Below, piece after piece: positions 35,684 through 46,522 of a stretch of 64,000 nucleotides of DNA. The notes below the pieces were generated by a model. That model made no database searches, was not told the DNA's origin, and saw nothing but the letters and a program-made list of their open reading frames with translations. A program made the position numbers and the translations under genes. The stretch is from JAENVT01 sp963773085. GTDB lineage: Bacteria > Actinomycetota > Acidimicrobiia > Acidimicrobiales > Ilumatobacteraceae. Numbering within the stretch: the stretch's first letter is position 1; each line of letters begins with the position of its first letter. The stretch lies in contig CAVYZS010000014.1 of assembly GCA_963773085.1 (NCBI GenBank), forward strand, positions 124,001 through 188,000, in the 5' to 3' direction.

Positions 35684-36792
35684 ATGCGCAAGAGCAAGCG
35701 ATTTACGTCGCTCGCAGCCATTGCCGCACTGGGCCTGCTGGCCGCAGCATGCGGCAGCGACGGCAGTTCAAGTTCAACCGACGCACCTGCAGGCACTCAG
35801 CCGGCCGCGGCAACCACGCCTGCCGGAACCACGCCAGCCGAAACCACGCCGGCCGGCACCACGCCAGCCGCATCCAGCGGCATCACCGCCGGCCTCGCCT
35901 TCGACACCGGCGGTCGTGGCGACGGTACGTTCAACGACTCTGCCGGACGCGGCCTCGACAAGGCCGTCAGCGAACTCGGTGTCACGAAGATCGAACTCGA
36001 CGCAGCGAAGGACGAGGATCGAGCGAGCAACCTCGATCTGCTGGTGCAGCAGAAGGCCAACCCGGTCATCGGCGTCGGCTTCCTGTTCGGCGACGCATGC
36101 TGCCGCTGGCCCTGGCCAACCCCGACACGACGTTCGGCATCGTCGACTCCGTCGTCGACGCACCGAACGTACGCAGCCTGGTGTTCGCCGAGCACGAAGG
36201 CTCGTTCCTGGTCGGCGCCGCTGCGGCGTTGAAGAGCAAGACCGGTCACATCGGCTTCATCGGTGGTCAGGAAATCGACCTGATCAAGAAGTTCGAGGCC
36301 GGCTACATCGCCGGTGCCAAGGCTGTGAACCCCGACATCGTGATCGACAGCAAGTACCTCGGGCCAGCCGGTGACAACTCGGCATGGGGCAACGTCGCGG
36401 GCGCCAAGGAGATCGCCAAGGGCTGGTACGACGCCGGCGCCGACGTGATCTACACCGCCGCAGGCGGTTCGGGTGCAGGCACCATCCAGGCCGCTGTCGA
36501 GGCCGACAAGTGGGCGATCGGCGTCGACTCCGACCAGTACCTCACGGCCAAGCCTGACGAGCAGAAGCACATCCTCACCTCGATGCTCAAGCAGGTCGAC
36601 GTCGCCGTGTTCGAGACCATCAAGGCTGTCGCCGACGGCGACACCAAGGGTGGCATCATCACCTTCGACCTGAAGTCCGACGGTGTCGGCTACTCGACTT
36701 CGGGTGGCTTCCTCGACGACATCAAGGACAAGCTCGACGCCTACAAGGCCGACATCATCAGCGGCAAGATCGTGGTTCCGACCAAGCCCTGA
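35684..36792 (+). CDS. BMP-family lipoprotein, nucleoside ABC transporter binding protein, frameshifted once
   Basis: About 370 residues. The lipobox LAAAC has Cys23. A Thr/Pro/Ala linker built of TTPAG/E repeats (about 38-66) follows, then the BMP (Med/PnrA) domain: AGLAFDTGGRGDGTFNDSAG, FGIVDSVVDAPNVRSLVFAE, HEGSFLVGAAAALKSKTGHI, GIIT and the C-terminal DAYKADIISGKIVVP. One shift near 36100 breaks it. BMP proteins bind purine or pyrimidine nucleosides. AAGGGGGAG before ATG 35684 is a strong ribosome site. ATPase and two permease genes follow, as expected for an importer of this class. Confidence 0.92.
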
Positions 36793-36812
36793 CCTAACTC
36801 CACGTTGACATC

Positions 36813-36844
36813 ACGGGCCCGGGGCAATCGCGCCCCGGGCTCGT
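36813..36844 (+). terminator. strong hairpin between binding-protein and ATPase genes
   Basis: Arms 36813-36825 and 36832-36844 pair over 13 bp with a single G.T pair around a 6-nt loop. There is no poly-U tail. In ABC operons such hairpins protect or limit transcripts so that the binding protein is made in excess. Confidence 0.65.
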
Positions 36845-36860
36845 GTGTTATACCATCCTG

Positions 36861-38387
36861 ATGGACGGCAGCTTCGCGGTCGAACTGGTGGGCATCGGCA
36901 AGACCTTTCCCGGTGTCATCGCCAATCACGACATCACCATGCGGGTGCGGACCGGCACGATCCACGCAATCGTCGGCGAGAACGGTGCCGGCAAGTCGAC
37001 CTTGATGAACACCCTGTACGGCATGCACCAGCCCGACGAGGGAACCATCTCGGTGTTCGGGCGCGAGGTTCACTTCAAATCGCCGACCGACGCCATCGCA
37101 GCCGGCGTCGGCATGGTTCACCAGCACTTCATGCTCGCCGACAACTTCACGGTCGTCGAGAACATCATCCTCGGCACCGAGCCTGCCGAGCACGGCGTGC
37201 TGAAGTTCAACGACGCCAAGCGCCGGCTCGCCGAACTGGCCAAGTCGATTGGCGCCCACGTCAATCTCGACGCCCTCGTCGACAACCTCGGCGTCGGTCA
37301 GCGACAGCGCGTCGAGATCCTCAAGGTGCTCTATCGCGGCGCCAAGGTACTGATCCTCGACGAACCGACCGCCGTGCTGGTTCCGCAGGAGGTCGACGAA
37401 CTGTTCGTCACGCTTCGCCAGTTCGTGGCCGATGGCGCGACGATCATCTTCATCTCCCACAAGCTCGACGAGGTGCTGGCGATCTCCGACGAGATCACGG
37501 TGATACGCGACGGCACGACAGTGGCCACGGTCGCTCCGGGCGACGTCGATCGTCGCAAACTCGCCGAGCTGATGGTCGGTTCCGAACTCCCCGATCCGTC
37601 CGGGCGCACCACCACCGTCGGCACCACCGAGGTGCTGAGCGTGACCGGTCTCGATGTCAGCGCCACTGATGGATCGAAGTTGGTGGTCGACGGGGCGACT
37701 TTCACCGTGCACGACGCCGAGGTGCTCGGCGTCGCCGGGATCGAGGGCAACGGCCAGTTCGAACTGTGTGAGGCCATTCTCGGGCTTCGCCCGATCGCCA
37801 ACGGCACCATCGAGCTCAACGGAACCGACCTGACGCAGCTCAGCGTGCAACACCGTCGCGACCTCGGAATCTCGTACATCCCGTTCGATCGCCACCGCGA
37901 AGGCCTGTTGCTCGAGTCCCCGCTGTGGGAGAACACGATGCTCGGCCGACAAGAGACGGTAGGGCTCTCCAAAGGTCCGTTCATCTCCGCGTCCGGTGCC
38001 AGGCGTGACTGCGCGACGGTCGTCGAGCGATTCGGGGTGCGCACACCGGGGATCGAAGTACCGGCCTTCGCCCTGTCGGGCGGGAATCAGCAGAAGCTGG
38101 TCGTCGGTCGCGAGTTGTCGAGCGAAACCCATGTGCTGCTGGCCGCCCACCCCACTCGTGGTGTCGACGTCGGTGCGCAGGCAGCGATCTGGGACGAGCT
38201 TCGAGCTGTGAGAGACAAGGGGGTCGGCGTGTTGTTGATCTCCGCCGACCTCGACGAACTGATCGGGTTGTCGGATCGGATCGCGGTGATCTACGACGGC
38301 AAGATCACCGCCATTCTCGATCCGGCGACAGCGACACCCGAACTGCTCGGGTCGTACATGACCGGCGAGATGCAGGGGGCGGCATGA
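36861..38387 (+). CDS. nucleoside ABC transporter ATP-binding protein (two ATPase domains)
   Basis: 508 residues, intact, with duplicated ATPase domains as in NupO/RbsA-type transporters. Domain 1 has Walker A GENGAGKST, Q-loop VHQHFML, the variant signature LGVGQRQRVEIL and Walker B LILDEPTAVL. Domain 2 has a degenerate Walker A (GIEGNGQFE), the signature LSGGNQQKLVVGREL, and LLAAHPTRGVDVGA in place of the Walker B region. Only the first site is expected to hydrolyse ATP efficiently. ATG 36861 is preferred; GTG 36843 lies in the hairpin. The stop overlaps the permease start (ATGA). Confidence 0.93.
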   Translation: MDGSFAVELVGIGKTFPGVIANHDITMRVRTGTIHAIVGENGAGKSTLMNTLYGMHQPDEGTISVFGREVHFKSPTDAIAAGVGMVHQHFMLADNFTVVENIILGTEPAEHGVLKFNDAKRRLAELAKSIGAHVNLDALVDNLGVGQRQRVEILKVLYRGAKVLILDEPTAVLVPQEVDELFVTLRQFVADGATIIFISHKLDEVLAISDEITVIRDGTTVATVAPGDVDRRKLAELMVGSELPDPSGRTTTVGTTEVLSVTGLDVSATDGSKLVVDGATFTVHDAEVLGVAGIEGNGQFELCEAILGLRPIANGTIELNGTDLTQLSVQHRRDLGISYIPFDRHREGLLLESPLWENTMLGRQETVGLSKGPFISASGARRDCATVVERFGVRTPGIEVPAFALSGGNQQKLVVGRELSSETHVLLAAHPTRGVDVGAQAAIWDELRAVRDKGVGVLLISADLDELIGLSDRIAVIYDGKITAILDPATATPELLGSYMTGEMQGAA

Positions 38388-39473
38388 GAAACCGCCAGAA
38401 GTGGCAGGGAATCCTGATCACGGTGGGCGGCTCGCTGCTGGCTCTGGTGATCGCTTTCGCCATCTGCGGCGTGTTCCTGGCTCTCATCGGCAACAACCCG
38501 CTCTCCGTCTACAGGCAGATGCTCGAGTACGACATCACCCGCGACTCGTTCCTCGACGCGGCCAACGCGCAGTACCGTTGATCCTGTCGGGCATCGCTGT
38601 CGCCATCGGGTTCAAGATGGACCTGTTCAACATCGGCGTCGAGGGACAAACTCGACTCGCGGTGCTGGTCACGGCAGCGGTCGGGGCGCAGGTTCACCTT
38701 CCCGCCGTCCTGCATGTGACGTTCTGCCTGGTGCTGGCGATGGCGGTCGGCGCGGTCTGGGCCGGCATCGCCGGAGCGCTGAAGGTGAAGCGCGGCGTCA
38801 ACGAGGTGATCTCGACGATCATGCTCAACTACATCGCCATCGGGCTGGTCAGCTGGATGTTCGACACATGCGTTCGTCGTCGGCGCCGACACCTTGAACG
38901 TGAAGACCAAGGAGTTGCCCCGCACAGCCTGGTTCCCGGAACTCGTCAAGGGCAAGCTCACCGGTTTCGTCCTGCGTCGCGATGGTCGTCGTCTTGCTGT
39001 TCTGGGTGGTGGTCTGGAAGACGAAGTTCGGATTCCACCTCCGAGCTTCGGGGGCAAATCCCGGCGCCGCCGGGTCGCCGGTGTCAACCCGGCGCGGATG
39101 ATCATGACAGCGATGCTGCTCTCGGGAGCGGTGGCCGGTCTCGTGGGCATGCCCGGATTGCTGGGGCACGACCACGCCTACCGGCGCGGTCTGGCGGAGG
39201 GCTACGGGTTCGACGGGATCGCCGTGGCCCTGCTCGGGCGGAACAACCCGTCGGCATCGTGCTCTCGGCGCTGCTGTTCGGCTTCCTCGACCACACGTTC
39301 GGGGATCCTGCAGGTCAACGAGATCCCGCGATCGATCGTCCACATCATCAAGGGCGTCACGGTGCTCACGGTCGTGATCGTCAACGAGGCGTTGAAGCGC
39401 TGGCACAACCGCCGCATCCAGCAGGCCTCGGCAACGATGCATCGGAACCCTCGAGCTCGGAGCAGCGGCATGA
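38384..39473 (+). CDS. nucleoside ABC transporter permease 1, frameshifted
   Basis: First membrane subunit. The N-terminus reads KWQGILITVGGSLLALVIAF and SVYRQMLEYDITRDSFLDAA; after a shift near 38576 it continues LILSGIAVAIGFKMDLFNIG with the BPD_transp_2 motif NIGVEGQ, NEVISTIMLNYIAIGLVSWM, and later MLLSGAVAGLVGMPGLLG and YGFDGIAVALLGRNNP. At least four shifts interrupt it. The inferred stop TGA (39471-39473) overlaps ATG of permease 2. Gene order and motifs match the BMP-transporter permeases. Confidence 0.85.
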
Positions 39474-40784
39474 CTCAGACTCTCGCCCCCGAGGCTCCTC
39501 AAGGATTCCTCGAGCATTGGACACGGCGCATCCGGAACCTCCCGAAGTCGCAGCGAGTCGCCCTTGCCATCCTTGCTGCACTCACCGGCATGGCCATTGC
39601 CCGAGAACTCGCCGGCGCCGACGATCTCACGTCGTCGGGAACGGTCGCCGCGACCTTGCGGGTGTCGGCACCACTGATCTGTGCCGGTCTCGCCGCGCTG
39701 TGGGCCGAGCGGGTCGGGATCGTCAACATCGGCATCGAGGGCATGATGATCCTCGGCACCTGGTTCGGCGCGTACGGCGCATGGAAGTACGGCCCGTGGG
39801 TCGGGCTCCTTCTCGGGCATCCTCGGCGGCGCGCTCGGCGGGATGGTGCACGCCGTCGCGACCGTGCAGTTCAACGTCGATCACGTCATCTCCGGCGTCG
39901 CCATCAACATCCTGGCCGCCGGCGCGACCAGCTTCCTGTCGGCGCAGGTCTTCGACGGCCATCACGGGGGAGGCATCAGCCAGTCGCCCTGCTCAGACGG
40001 TCGGCGATTCCATCGATCAACCTGCCGTTCATCTCCGGCGGTCGCATGTTCGGTTGGAAGAGCCCCGACGTCACCGGCTGGTTCGAGCAACGTCACTGGT
40101 TCCTGATCAGCGACATCGCCGCGGTCGTCCGCGGCTCGACCCGCGACCTGTCGTTCGCCACGCTGCTCGTGCTGGCCCTGGTGCCGTTGTCGGCGTGGGT
40201 CCTGTGGCGCACTCGCTTCGGCCTGCGCCTGCGTAGCTCCGGCGAAGCGCCGTACGCGGCGTCGAGCCTCGGCGTCAACATCCCCCGACTGCGTACTCGG
40301 CGATGGCGATCAGCGGCGGCCTGGCGGGCCTGGGCGGGGCGTTCCTGTCGGTCGTGGCGTCCAACATCTACCGCGAGGGCCAGACCGGCGGCCAGGGCTT
40401 CATCGGCCTGGCCGCACCATCTTCGGCAACTGGCGACCGATCGGGCGTGTTCGGCGGCGCGACTGCTGTTCGGTTTCGCGTCGGCCCTCCGACTGCGCGA
40501 CGTCAAGAACGTCCCCGCACTGCTTCCTCGTCGATGGCGATCGCCTTGCGTCGTCGTCGGGCATCTTGCCGTTCGCAAGCGACACGTCGTCGCCGCGTGC
40601 GATCTGCCATCGGCTGCGCGGATCCTCGCAGCCATCGGCTTCGCGACGATCGACGAGATCCCGCAGTCGTTGACGTTCATCACCCCGCACGTGATCACGC
40701 TGATCGTGCTGGCCACGCGCCTCGCAGCGGCTACGCCCGCCAGCGTGGGCCGGCAAACCGTACCGAGCCGGCGAGTCGCACTAG
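39470..40784 (+). CDS. nucleoside ABC transporter permease 2, frameshifted
   Basis: Second membrane subunit, about 435 residues. MTQTLAPEAPQGFLEHWTRR, then APLICAGLAALWAERVGIVN with NIGIEGMMILGTWFGAYGAW (the family motif), VQFNVDHVISGVAINILAAG, LRSSGEAPYAASSLGVN (EAA-like loop), MAISGGLAGLGGAFLSVVAS and GGQGFIGLAA. Five or more shifts (near 39815, 39970, 40290, 40420, 40545, 40755) break it. The end reads AGKPYRAGESH with TAG at 40782-40784, which overlaps the converging deacetylase stop in CTAG. Confidence 0.83.
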
Positions 40785-41864
40785 TCACCTCGCCGCGGCG
40801 CACAGATGCCGTCGAGCACGGCGCGCACATCGGCACCGACTCGGTGCAGTTGATAGCCACCTTCTTGCACGATCAGCAACGGCCGGTCGATCGTCGCCGA
40901 GGGCCGCACCGACCTCGCCGAAGTCGGCGGTCGACAGGCACAACCCGGCGGTCGGATCACCGTCCGCAGGATCGACGCCGAGCGACACGACGACGTAGTC
41001 GGGATCGAAGGCCGACACCGCGTCGATGCCCGGTCGGCAAGGTCCGTCATGAAGCGATCGCCGGTCGTGCCCAGCGGCAGCGGCAGGTTGAGGTTGGCGC
41101 CGGCACCGGGCCCGTCGCCGCGCTCGTGGGCGCGCCCGACGAACCACGGATAGTTCTGGTCGGGATCCATGTGGATGCTGACGAACTGCACGTCGCCGCG
41201 CTGGTAGAAGATCTGCTGGGTGCCGTTGCCGTGATGGGCGTCGACATCGAGGACCGTCACGCGGCGCGCCCCGGCATCGATCAGCGCTTGTGCGGCGATC
41301 GCCGCGTTGTTCAGCAGGCAGAAACCGCCGAACGCCGAACGAGTCGCGTGGTGCCCAGGCGGGCGGCACAACGAATACACGACACGCTCGCCGGCCAGCA
41401 ATCGATCGACGCCCGAGAGGGCGATGTCGACCGACGCCAGCGCGGCCGGCCACGAGCCCTCGCTCAACGGTGACGAGGTGTCGAAGCAGAACCATCCGAG
41501 GCGACCGTAGGCGTTGGTCGCCGGCGGCCGCCCGACCGGCATCCCCTCGACGAGACCTGGCGTGGATGAACGTCTCGGCGATCAACCGCCTGCGGCCGGG
41601 AGACGATCGTCGGTGTAGTCCTTCCACGCGGTCGACAGGAAGTCGACCAGATCGGGGTTGTGCACCCGCAGGATCGGCTCCATGCCGTGCGTCGGTCGGC
41701 GCGACCATCGCGAACGGCGCCATCGGTCGAGCGCCTGCACGATGCGATCGACACGCTGCGGGCACCTCGAAGCGACCGACGAGCGATCCCTGCGTAGATG
41801 TCGAACTCCGGGTCGTGCGAACGATGGTCGTCGCTGGTGATGACGGAGACTGGCGACTGGACAT
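40781..41864 (-). CDS. histone-deacetylase-family amidohydrolase, frameshifted
   Basis: About 360 residues of the HDAC/acetylpolyamine amidohydrolase family. Readable motifs: ITSDDHRSHDP near the start, PILRVHNPDLVDFLSTAWKD, PPGHHATRSAFGGFCLLNNA (catalytic His pair), VLDVDAHHGNGTQQIFYQRG (zinc ligands) and the C-terminal LLIVQEGGYQL. At least four shifts are needed (near 41860, 41735, 41555, 41040). It could deacetylate polyamines or acetoin-related or protein substrates. Its TAG stop forms CTAG with permease 2; queF lies 46 bp upstream on the same strand. Confidence 0.82.
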
Positions 41865-41910
41865 GAGGCCGACTGTAGATCGTCGGCCGGAGATCCCTGT
41901 TCGCCTCCGG

Positions 41911-42291
41911 CTATGCGCTCGGAGGTGGGCGACTGCTTGCACTTCGATGCCACCACGGGGCCGCTGCGTGAGCGTGACCGTGACCCAGTGCGGCTTGGCG
42001 GTGGTCATCACCTCTCCGGCGATCTCGGCGGCCAGCGCCTCGGCGAACACCGGGCGATCACGGAATCCCCACAGGTACAGCTTGAGGCTCTTCGACTCGA
42101 TGCACGACTGCGCCGGGGCGTACTCGATGACGACGTGCGCCAGATCGGGCTGCTCGGTGACCGGGCACATCGAGGCAGACCTCGTCGGTGGTGAAGCGCA
42201 CCATCGTCACGTTGGCGGGCGCCGGAAACACCTCGACGTGTTCGATCGGGTGGCGAACGGTGTGACCGAGGACAGTCAATTCCATGGCCAT
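41911..42291 (-). CDS. queF: QueF, NADPH-dependent 7-cyano-7-deazaguanine reductase, frameshifted
   Basis: About 126 residues, the size of the short (type I) QueF. After TVRHPIEHVEVFPAPANVTM and a shift near 42185, the nucleophile region CPVTEQPDLAHVVIEYAPAQ and the family motif SCIESKSLKLYLWGFRDRPV are read. The last ten residues need a second shift near 41935 to reach TAG at 41911. The enzyme reduces preQ0 to preQ1 in queuosine synthesis; no other que genes are in the window. Confidence 0.85.
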
Positions 42292-42331
42292 GAGGGTAGG
42301 CGTGCCGGGCGCCCGCGCCTACGCTCTGGCG

Positions 42332-43204
42332 ATGGGATCAGTGTTGGATGATCGACAGATCGAGCAGTACCAGCGTGATGGCTTCCTGGTGATCGAGGGT
42401 TTCGCCGACAAGCGGGCGTGCGACGAGTTGAAGGCCGCGGCAAACCAGATCGTCGCCGACTTCGAGCCGAGCACCGAGCGGACGATCTTCACCACCACCG
42501 AGCAGGAGCGGGTCAGCAACGGCGAGTTCCTGGCTTCGGGCTCCGGCATCTGGTGCTTCTTCGAGGAGGAGGCATTCGACGACGACGGCCAGCTGCGCAC
42601 GTCGAAGGAACTGAGCATCAACAAGATCGGGCACGCGATGCACGACCTCGATCCGACGTTCGAGCGGTTCTCGTACCGTCCCGAACTTGCCGGTGTCGCC
42701 GCCGACATCGGACTCACCGACGCGCTGGCGTTGCAGAGCATGTACATCTTCAAGCAACCGCTCATCGGCGGCGAGGTCGGCTGCCATCAAGACAGCACGT
42801 TCTTGTACACCGAGCCGATGACCGTCACCGGCTTCTGGTTCGCCATCGAAGACGCCACCTTGCAGAACGGGTGTCTGTGGGCCAAGCCGGGCGGCCATCG
42901 CACCAGCCTTCGCAAGCTGTTCAAACGAGCCGGCGACAGCGACGCCGACGGCACCGATCTTCGAGGAGCTCGATCCCGCACCACTGCCGTCGCCGTCCGA
43001 ACTCGTGCCGCTCGAGGTGCCGGCCGGAACGATGGTCATCCTCACGGCCTGCTTCCCCACTGGAGCGACATCAACCGCTCGGCGACGAGCCGCCACGCGT
43101 ACTCGCTGCACTGCATCTCGGCGGCGGCCGAGTATCCCGAGTGGAACTGGCTGCGACGCTCGCCCGACATGCCGCTGCGATCGCTCGCCGGAGTCGCCGC
43201 GTGA
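42332..43204 (+). CDS. phytanoyl-CoA dioxygenase (PhyH) family protein, two compensating shifts
   Basis: 290 residues. Fe(II)/2-oxoglutarate oxygenase fold: the proximal iron ligands HxD occur in GGEVGCHQDSTFLYTEPM and the distal His in HAYSLHCISAAAEYPEWNWL. WFAIEDATLQNGCLWAKPGG is typical of the family. Between about 42955 and 43040 the frame is displaced; the neighbouring frame there reads LEVPAGTMVIL, so two opposite one-base errors are likely. The substrate is unknown. The stop overlaps the adenosine deaminase start (GTGA). Confidence 0.85.
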   Translation: MGSVLDDRQIEQYQRDGFLVIEGFADKRACDELKAAANQIVADFEPSTERTIFTTTEQERVSNGEFLASGSGIWCFFEEEAFDDDGQLRTSKELSINKIGHAMHDLDPTFERFSYRPELAGVAADIGLTDALALQSMYIFKQPLIGGEVGCHQDSTFLYTEPMTVTGFWFAIEDATLQNGCLWAKPGGHRTSLRKLFKRAGDSDADGTDLRGARSRTTAVAVRTRAARGAGRNDGHPHGLLPHWSDINRSATSRHAYSLHCISAAAEYPEWNWLRRSPDMPLRSLAGVAA

Positions 43205-44246
43205 ACATCCGCGAGCCTTCCCAAGGTGTTGCTGCACGACCATCTCGACGGTGGGCTGCGCCCGGCCACCGTGATCGAGCTGGCCGGCGAGTACGGCTAC
43301 ACCAAGTTGCCGACGACCGACGTCGACGATCTCGCCGCGTGGTTCAACAGCGGTGCCAAGCGCAACGACCTGGTGCTGTACCTCGAGACGTTCGCCCACA
43401 CCGTCGGGGTCATGCAGCACCGCGACGCCATCGAGCGGGTCGCCTACGAGTGCGCCCAGGATCTCGCCGCCGACGGGGTCGTGTACGCCGAGGTTCGCAT
43501 GGCACCCGAGCTGTGCACCGAGGCAGGTCTGACCCACGACGAGGCCGTCGAAGCCATGCTCGACGGGTTCCGCCGCGGCGCCGCCGGCACCGACCTGACG
43601 ATCTACCTCATCTGCTCGGCGATGCGCACCGCGGCGCGTAGCCGCGAGATCGCCGAGTTGGCAGTGCGCTGGCGCGACGCCGGCGTGGTCGGCTTCGACA
43701 TCGCCGGCGCCGAGGAAGGCTTCCCGCCGACACGACATCTCGATGCGTTCGACTACGTCCGCCGCGAGAACTTCCACACCACGATCCACGCCGGCGAGGC
43801 ATTCGGTTTGCCGAGCATCTGGGAGGCCGTGCAGTTCTGCGGCGCCGAACGTCTCGGCCACGGCGTGCGAATCGTCGACGACATCACCGGGCCCCCCGGG
43901 CGAGGAAGAGCTCGGCCGCCTCGCGGCATTCGTCCGCGACCGGCGCATCCCGCTGGAGCTGTGCCCGACCTCGAACCTCGGCACCGGCGTGTGCAAGACC
44001 ATCGCCGAGCATCCCATCGGCATGCTCCGCCGCCTGCGCTTCCGCGTCACCGTCAACACCGACAATCGGCTGATGAGCGCGACGTCGATGACCTACGAGT
44101 TGGAGCAACTCAGCCGATGCCTTCGGTTGGGGCATCGACGATTTCGAGTGGCTCACGATCAACGCCATGAAGAGCGCCTTCGCCCCGTTCCCCGAACGAC
44201 TGCGGATCATCAACGGGATCGTCAAGCCGCGCTACGCCCTCGCTGA
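43201..44246 (+). CDS. add: adenosine deaminase, frameshifted
   Basis: About 350 residues. Metal-site HDHLDGG, EVRMAPELCTEAGLTHDEAV, zinc and proton-shuttle region TTIHAGEAFGLPSIWEAVQF, ERLGHGVRI and the actinobacterial variant VNTDNRLMSATSMTYELEQL in place of NTDDP. Shifts lie near 43212, 43895, 44130 and possibly 44240; the exact stop is uncertain (44246 or up to about 44329). It converts adenosine to inosine and fits the upstream nucleoside importer. GTG 43201 overlaps the PhyH stop. Confidence 0.88.
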
Positions 44247-44284
44247 CAGAGCGTCGGCCGAGCTGAATCTGACACACTCGGGTC

Positions 44285-44931
44285 ATGACCGTCGCCGTCC
44301 ACCTCGTCGAGCATCCGCTGATCGCTGATTCGCTCACCCGGGTCCGCGACAGAGACACGCCCAACGCGCTCTTCCGCCAGGAATTGGAACGCATCGGCAC
44401 CCTGCTGATCGCCGAGGCAACCCGAGGTCTGGCCACACACGAGGTGCGCGTGACGACGCCGCTGGTCGCCACGACAGGCCGGGCATTGTCGTCGCAGCCC
44501 GTCGTCGTGCCGGTGCTGCGCGCCGGACTCGGCTTCGTCCACGCCGCCCAGGAACTGCTGCCCAACGCCGACGTCGGGTTCATCGGCGTGTCGCGCGACG
44601 AGGAGACCTTCCAACCCAAGCCCTACGTCAACAAGCTTCCCGAGCACCTCGCCGGCCGGCAGTGCATCGTGCTGGACCCGATGCTGGCGACCGGCGGGTC
44701 GCTGGCCCACACCTGCCAACTGCTGCTCGAGCGCGGCGCCACCGGCACGATCATCGTCGTCTGCGTGCTCGCCGCGCCGGAGGGCATCGCGCATGCTGAA
44801 GGCCGCCGGCCTCGACCTGGCGATCTACACCGCCGCGGTCGACGAGACACCTCAACGAACACGCGTTCATCGTGCCCGGCCTCGGCGACGCCGGCGATCG
44901 CCAGTTCGGCTCGCCCGCCTCATCGACTTGA
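44285..44931 (+). CDS. upp: uracil phosphoribosyltransferase, frameshifted twice
   Basis: About 215 residues. HLVEHPLIADSLTRVRDRDT, VPVLRAGLGFVHAAQELLPN, and the PRPP-binding loop CIVLDPMLATGGSLAHTCQL are clear. The C-terminal uracil-binding part is displaced by shifts near 44795 and 44845, after which it reads AFIVPGLGDAGDRQFG. The enzyme salvages uracil to UMP, consistent with the nucleoside-uptake genes to the left. The stop TGA (44929-44931) faces the mutase stop 4 bp away. Confidence 0.9.
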
Positions 44932-44935
44932 ACGA

Positions 44936-46522
44936 TCAGAGCAGCGCGGCGAGGGCGTCGAGGTATGGCGCCGGGTCGATGTCGATCCCTTCGCCGTACA
45001 GCTTGACCTTCGGCTCGGTGCCGCTGGGGCGCAGCTGCAGGCGTAGCTCGGTGCCGAGCTGCAGCCGCAGCAGCCCCGCCTCGTCGAACCACTCGACCTC
45101 GGAGACCGCGCGGTCGGCGACGTCGGTCGGAGGATCGGCGCGCATGCGGGCGACCGCGGCAGTGCCGTCGACCGGTGGCATCTTCACCGACAGATCGGCC
45201 ATCACGTGCCTGCCGAAGCGGGCCGATGATCGCGTCGAGCCGACCCTGCAGCGTCACACCTTCGGCGGCGGCAAGGGCGGCGACTTCGGCCATGAGCACC
45301 GCGGCGGTGATGCCGTCCTTGTCGAGCGGGCGTCCGCACACCAGGTAGCCGAGCGCCTGTTCGTAGCCGAAGACGAAGTGTGACTCCGGGTGGCTCAACA
45401 CCGTGTGCCCGATCCACTTGAAACCCGTGTAGGTCTCGGCGAACTGCACCCCGTACGCCGCTGCCATCTTGGCCAGCAGCGACGACGACACCAGGGTGGT
45501 GATGACCAGGCGATCGTCGCCGGTCGTGTGCCGCAGGATGTGGTCGGCCAGCAGCCAGCCGATCTCGTCGCCCTGCAGCCGACGCCAGCCGCCATCGGGC
45601 GTGGGGATCGCGGCGCCGAGGCGATCGGCGTCGGGATCGTTGCACAGCGCGATCGCTGCATCACACGCCGCCGCCTGGGCCAACAGCAGGTCCATCGCCC
45701 CCGGCTCCTCGGGGTTCGGGAACGAAACCGTCGGGAAGGCCGGGTCGGGCTGCTGCTGCTCGGCCACGACGAAGGGCGTCGGCAACCCGGCGCGGTCGAA
45801 CGCGGCCACCAGGGTGTCGCCGCCGACGCCGTGCATCGCCGAGTACGCAACCGGAACACCGGCGAGGTCGGGGCGCAGCCGCACCGCGGGCACGCGTCGA
45901 GGTACGCCCGGACGTACGAGTCGCCGAGCCACTCGATCAGGGGATCATCGGGCTCGGACAGCTCCACCGCACACGGATCGACCAGGTCGATGCACGCCGA
46001 GATCTCGGAGTCGACCGGCGACACGATCTGGGCACCGTCGGCCGTGAACACCTTGTACCCGTTGTCGGCCGGTGGGTTGTGCGATGCGGTGACCACGACC
46101 CCTGCGGCGGCGCCGACCCCGACGATGTTCCAGGCGAGCAGCGGGGTCGGCACGACGTGGGGGAAGATCATCGCCCGCACCCCGCGGGCGGCGCAGACCC
46201 GCGCCGTGTCGAGAGCGAAGGCGTCACTCTTGCGTCGGGCGTCGTTGCCGATGATCACGCCGCGCTCGGCCGCATCGGGCTGGGTCTTCAACAAGTAGTC
46301 GACGAGGCCGGCTGCAGCCTGCTGCACCACCAAACGGTTCATCCGCTGCGGGCCCGCACCGACAGCGGCACGTAACCCGGCCGTGCCGAACTGCAGCCGC
46401 CCGTCGAACCGCTCGGCCAGTTCGTCGTCGGGGCCGGCGAGCAAGGCCTCCAACTCGTCACGCATGTCGGCGTCGGGTTCGGCGGCCAACCAGCGGCGCG
46501 CCACGCTGTGGAAATCGCTCAT
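44936..46522 (-). CDS. phosphomannomutase/phosphoglucomutase family, frameshifted
   Basis: About 530 residues. RLQFGTAGLRAAVGAGPQRM, the phosphoserine loop VVTASHNPPADNGYKVF, the metal loop CNDPDADRLGAAIPTPDGG, the sugar-binding loop GFKWIGHTV and ESHFVFGYEQALGYLV, and the phosphate-binding RPSGTEPKVKLYG are all in order. Shifts lie near 45893 and 45205. In nucleoside-catabolic operons this mutase usually interconverts (deoxy)ribose 1- and 5-phosphate; sugar phosphates are equally possible. ATG 46522 overlaps the kinase stop (ATGA). Confidence 0.88.

Noticed and set aside
36741..38150. 469-codon minus-strand frame across the transporter ATPase
   Set aside because: Shadow of an intact two-domain ATPase; composition (Asp/Val/His-rich) is typical of antisense translation.
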